From contig SLQC01000337.1 of the NCBI GenBank assembly GCA_007131625.1, forward strand, positions 1-9,829: a DNA stretch of 9,829 nt. Reading direction: 5' to 3'. Source of the stretch: Balneolales bacterium (GTDB taxonomy: Bacteria > Bacteroidota > Rhodothermia > Balneolales > Natronogracilivirgulaceae). Below, piece after piece: positions 7,980 through 9,829 of this stretch. Numbering within the stretch: the stretch's first letter is position 1; the number at the start of each line of letters is the position of its first letter. Below the pieces are notes generated by a model. That model was not told the origin of the DNA and did no database searches. It saw only the letters and a list, made by a program, of their open reading frames with translations. The position numbers and the translations under genes were made by a program.

Positions 7980-9596
7980 ATGAAATTTTCCAAAACGCGT
8001 GAAAATCAAAACGATACTCCGTCCGCCTCGAGGCGTCGGTTTCTTCGTACGGCGCCGTTCGCCGCTGTGGGGGCTGCGACACTGACCGGGCATGCACAGG
8101 CGAATGTCGCCAAATCGGCAGAGGTGGAACTGCCCGAAGCGCATCATCTCGATGTCCGTCGCTTCGGTGCCGTCGGCAATGGGAAGACCGACGACACCGG
8201 AGCTATTCGCAACGCGGTCGCGCAGGCGAAAGATCAACGCATCGCGACTGTCTTCCTGCCCGCCGGCGTCTATATGGTTTCCGGTACGATCCTCCTGCCT
8301 TCAAACCTCACTCTTCAAGGCCAGGGGCCGGGCTTGACGACCATCAAGGCTGTTGAGGACACACTGTTCGATATGTTTAAGCCCGACCCGCGGACGCAGG
8401 ATATTCGCCAACGACGGACTATGCTTACTACCGGGGCAGTAAGCACAGTCCGAGAACAAATCACCCGCCACATGAGTGTCCGCGACATGACCTTAGATTG
8501 GAATAATTGCCCGACCGAACGCTACGGACATTCCGTCATCCTCGCCGACTCCTGCGATCATGTATTCATCGAAAACGTCCACCTTATCAACTGCCTGCCC
8601 TCCGATCATCCCCGCAACATTGACGACATGAGCGGCAGCGCTTTTCGTTGTGAAGGCATTATGTTCAGTAACGCACGGCACGGGATGATGAACCGCTGCT
8701 CGCTCACCGACTCGGGGTATCGGCCCTTGTCGGTATCCTATAATAGCAAACAGATTTACTTTGTCAACGGCATCATCACCGCAAGTAACCCGGTATGGCG
8801 GCATGTGTTTTGTGAGAACCACGGCGACGCAATGCCGCGCGACCACACCTTCGAACGCTCTCAAATCATCTTCCTTAATACCACCTTTATCCTCGAAGGT
8901 GGCACGGGACAGGACGGCATATGCTCGCACACCGGCACCACCCACGTCGAAAATTGCGATTTCTACATTAAGGGCGGCACCAGCCGGTTAAGCGCTTTCC
9001 TGCGGCCGTTCGACGGTTCACGCGATTGTCAGTACATAAACAACCGTTTCCACAGTATTGCGCCCATTGATGATCACTTTTTTAAACTTTTCACAACTTC
9101 TCGTTCGGGCCAGCGCGACGGTCCGAACGAGAATATCACCTTTCAGGGCAACATTGTCCGGATTGATATCGCACCGCGTGCCGATGGCGAAACGGATTCC
9201 ACCCGAGGTTTCCTCGTCGATCTGCCCGGCCAAGCCATAGATATCAACGTGCGCATTGCAGATAATCACGCGAGACTCTCCTTCCATGGACGTGTTCCAG
9301 GTGAACTGATCACCATAAGCAACGCCACTGGTGTGGTGGTGGCCAACAATACGCTCGATGTGCGTGTGGACGATGAAAATACGCTCGATCGACTGCCCAA
9401 CGGCCTCACACTCCACGACTGCAAATCGATCCATGTCGCGAACAACGTCATCACTGGTAACTATCGCCAAGGCATCACAATCAACGATTCAGAACGGCTG
9501 ATTATCACTGGAAACGACTTTTCGGATGCTTCCGACGAAGCCATAACGGGCCTGGACCCCGAATGTGGCATTATTTCCGACAACAACCTTACGTAA
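7980..9596 (+). CDS. Tat-exported right-handed beta-helix protein, pectate-lyase-3 superfamily
   Basis: The 538-residue protein carries a twin-arginine signal: SRRRFLR at 17-23, a mild hydrophobic stretch TAPFAAVGAATLTG, and cleavage likely after AQA (39-41). It should therefore be exported folded. Residues 58-122 are the N-terminal motif of the pectate lyase 3 / glycosyl-hydrolase-28-like superfamily: VRRFGAVGNGKTDDTGAI, then VFLPAGVYMVSGTILLPS and LTLQGQGPGLTTI. From about 420 to the end, short coils such as IHVANNVITGNYRQGITI and LIITGNDFSD repeat as in parallel beta-helices. Eleven cysteines follow the signal. GGAG lies ten bases before the ATG. Such folds act on or bind polysaccharides (lyase, hydrolase or epimerase), but I see no diagnostic catalytic set and do not assign a reaction. 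It stands alone, divergent from the Bat genes, and by hand sampling parts of it (8161-8220, 8341-8400) are about 57-65% GC against 43-47% in sampled mfd lines. Confidence 0.88.
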   Translation: MKFSKTRENQNDTPSASRRRFLRTAPFAAVGAATLTGHAQANVAKSAEVELPEAHHLDVRRFGAVGNGKTDDTGAIRNAVAQAKDQRIATVFLPAGVYMVSGTILLPSNLTLQGQGPGLTTIKAVEDTLFDMFKPDPRTQDIRQRRTMLTTGAVSTVREQITRHMSVRDMTLDWNNCPTERYGHSVILADSCDHVFIENVHLINCLPSDHPRNIDDMSGSAFRCEGIMFSNARHGMMNRCSLTDSGYRPLSVSYNSKQIYFVNGIITASNPVWRHVFCENHGDAMPRDHTFERSQIIFLNTTFILEGGTGQDGICSHTGTTHVENCDFYIKGGTSRLSAFLRPFDGSRDCQYINNRFHSIAPIDDHFFKLFTTSRSGQRDGPNENITFQGNIVRIDIAPRADGETDSTRGFLVDLPGQAIDINVRIADNHARLSFHGRVPGELITISNATGVVVANNTLDVRVDDENTLDRLPNGLTLHDCKSIHVANNVITGNYRQGITINDSERLIITGNDFSDASDEAITGLDPECGIISDNNLT

Positions 9597-9729
9597 GATT
9601 GTTACTCTGCATTTGTTATGTGAGATGCAGGTCAAATGCTAACCAGTTGGGGCTCTTTGCCTATAAACCGGACAGCTTTATAAGGGACAGCTGATTATTA
9701 TTAAACTAACTGAATTCAACAAATAAGTG

Positions 9730-9798
9730 CAACACGATTAATAACCCTGAGGGGCGCGCCCCTCAGGGTTATCGGCCAAGCGGCTTATATTCGTGTTG
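9730..9798. repeat. Outer 8-bp inverted repeat around the palindrome, abutting the transposase start
   Basis: CAACACGA at 9730-9737 is the exact reverse complement of TCGTGTTG at 9791-9798. The left arm is three bases from the central palindrome and the right arm 18 bases from it. The right arm ends two bases before the ATG at 9801. In RNA that reads through from the left, both stems could form together and bury the initiation region. Confidence 0.6.
9741..9772. repeat. Perfect 32-bp spacerless palindrome
   Basis: The left half ATAACCCTGAGGGGCG is followed directly by its exact reverse complement CGCCCCTCAGGGTTAT, with the symmetry centre between 9756 and 9757. There is no spacer, and a run of G/C pairs surrounds the centre. 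No U-tract follows on either strand, so it is not a textbook Rho-independent terminator, though a hairpin this strong could still pause or block polymerase. As DNA it could extrude a cruciform. Confidence 0.9.
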
Positions 9799-9800
9799 TC

Positions 9801-9829
9801 ATGCAAAAATACAAACAACTTGACCTACA
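9801..9829 (+). CDS. IS30-family transposase, N-terminal fragment (runs off window)
   Basis: ATG at 9801 opens a frame reading MQKYKQLDL up to the window edge. IS30-family transposases commonly begin with M, a basic residue or two, then YKxL followed by L and a Q/E-R pair, so the fragment fits. Only nine complete codons are visible, without the helix-turn-helix or DDE motifs. No good Shine-Dalgarno sequence precedes the ATG, and the bases before it are in the right arm of the outer inverted repeat. Other proteins could share so short a start. Confidence 0.45.

Larger units (their letters stand above)
9710..9829 (+). mobile_element. Left end of an IS30-type insertion sequence (partial)
   Basis: The presumed transposase start at 9801 and the preceding CTGAATTCAACAAATAAGTG / CAACACGA stretch (9710-9737) together look like the left terminus of an IS30-family element, whose ends lie within about 100 bases of the transposase start. 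The exact outer boundary cannot be set, because the right inverted repeat and the short target duplication lie beyond the window. The call depends mainly on nine transposase codons, so it is tentative. Confidence 0.45.

Noticed and set aside
8493..9470. Two 150-codon minus-strand frames (8493-8945 and 9018-9470)
   Set aside because: Both are opposite the beta-helix gene, in a GC-richer region where stops are rarer. Neither has a recognisable motif, and the plus frame is clearly the coding one.
9607..9630. CTGCAT / ATGCAG inverted repeat after the beta-helix gene as a terminator
   Set aside because: The stem is only six pairs with a 12-base loop and has no U-tract after it, so it is no better than chance.

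Overview
The window looks like a chromosomal piece of a bacterium of roughly 50% GC from the Bacteroidota/Balneolota/Rhodothermota side of the tree. The signs are a set of Bat-type (aerotolerance-operon-like) genes, generally weak or absent Shine-Dalgarno sequences, and one exact match to the Bacteroidota -7 promoter element (TAnnTTTG) in front of mfd. This placement is inference from gene content and signals; no marker gene fixes the phylum.

From 7803 down to 1 every gene is on the minus strand, giving this transcription order: a DUF58 protein (6928-7803); a 231-base spacer holding four imperfect tandem repeats of 18-23 bp (6814-6891); a membrane-anchored BatD-like protein (5704-6696, or to 6780 with a longer start); a BatA-like von Willebrand factor A membrane protein (4722-5717) that overlaps it by 14 bases; the transcription-repair coupling factor Mfd (1188-4634); and, two bases after the mfd stop, a lipoprotein of the beta-lactamase/NylB-like serine hydrolase family (1-1185) that runs off the window. 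The Bat-type proteins probably form one envelope-associated assembly. The MoxR-type AAA ATPase that usually heads such operons is not present upstream of the DUF58 gene.

On the other side of a 176-base divergent spacer, on the plus strand, lies a Tat-exported right-handed beta-helix protein of the pectate-lyase-3 superfamily (7980-9596). Parts of it are richer in GC and in C-ending codons than the neighbours, and it is followed by what looks like the left end of an IS30-type insertion sequence. The first nine codons of its transposase are at the window edge (9801-9829). Between the presumed IS end and the transposase start is a perfect 32-bp spacerless palindrome (9741-9772), enclosed by an 8-bp outer inverted repeat whose right arm ends two bases before the start codon. 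In read-through RNA this could form a hairpin that hides the transposase start.

I find no tRNA, rRNA, CRISPR array or complete mobile element. The core genes look ordinary. The points that merit a second look are the tandem-repeat leader, the palindromic IS leader, the MoxR-less Bat cluster joined to mfd, and the likely transferred beta-helix gene.
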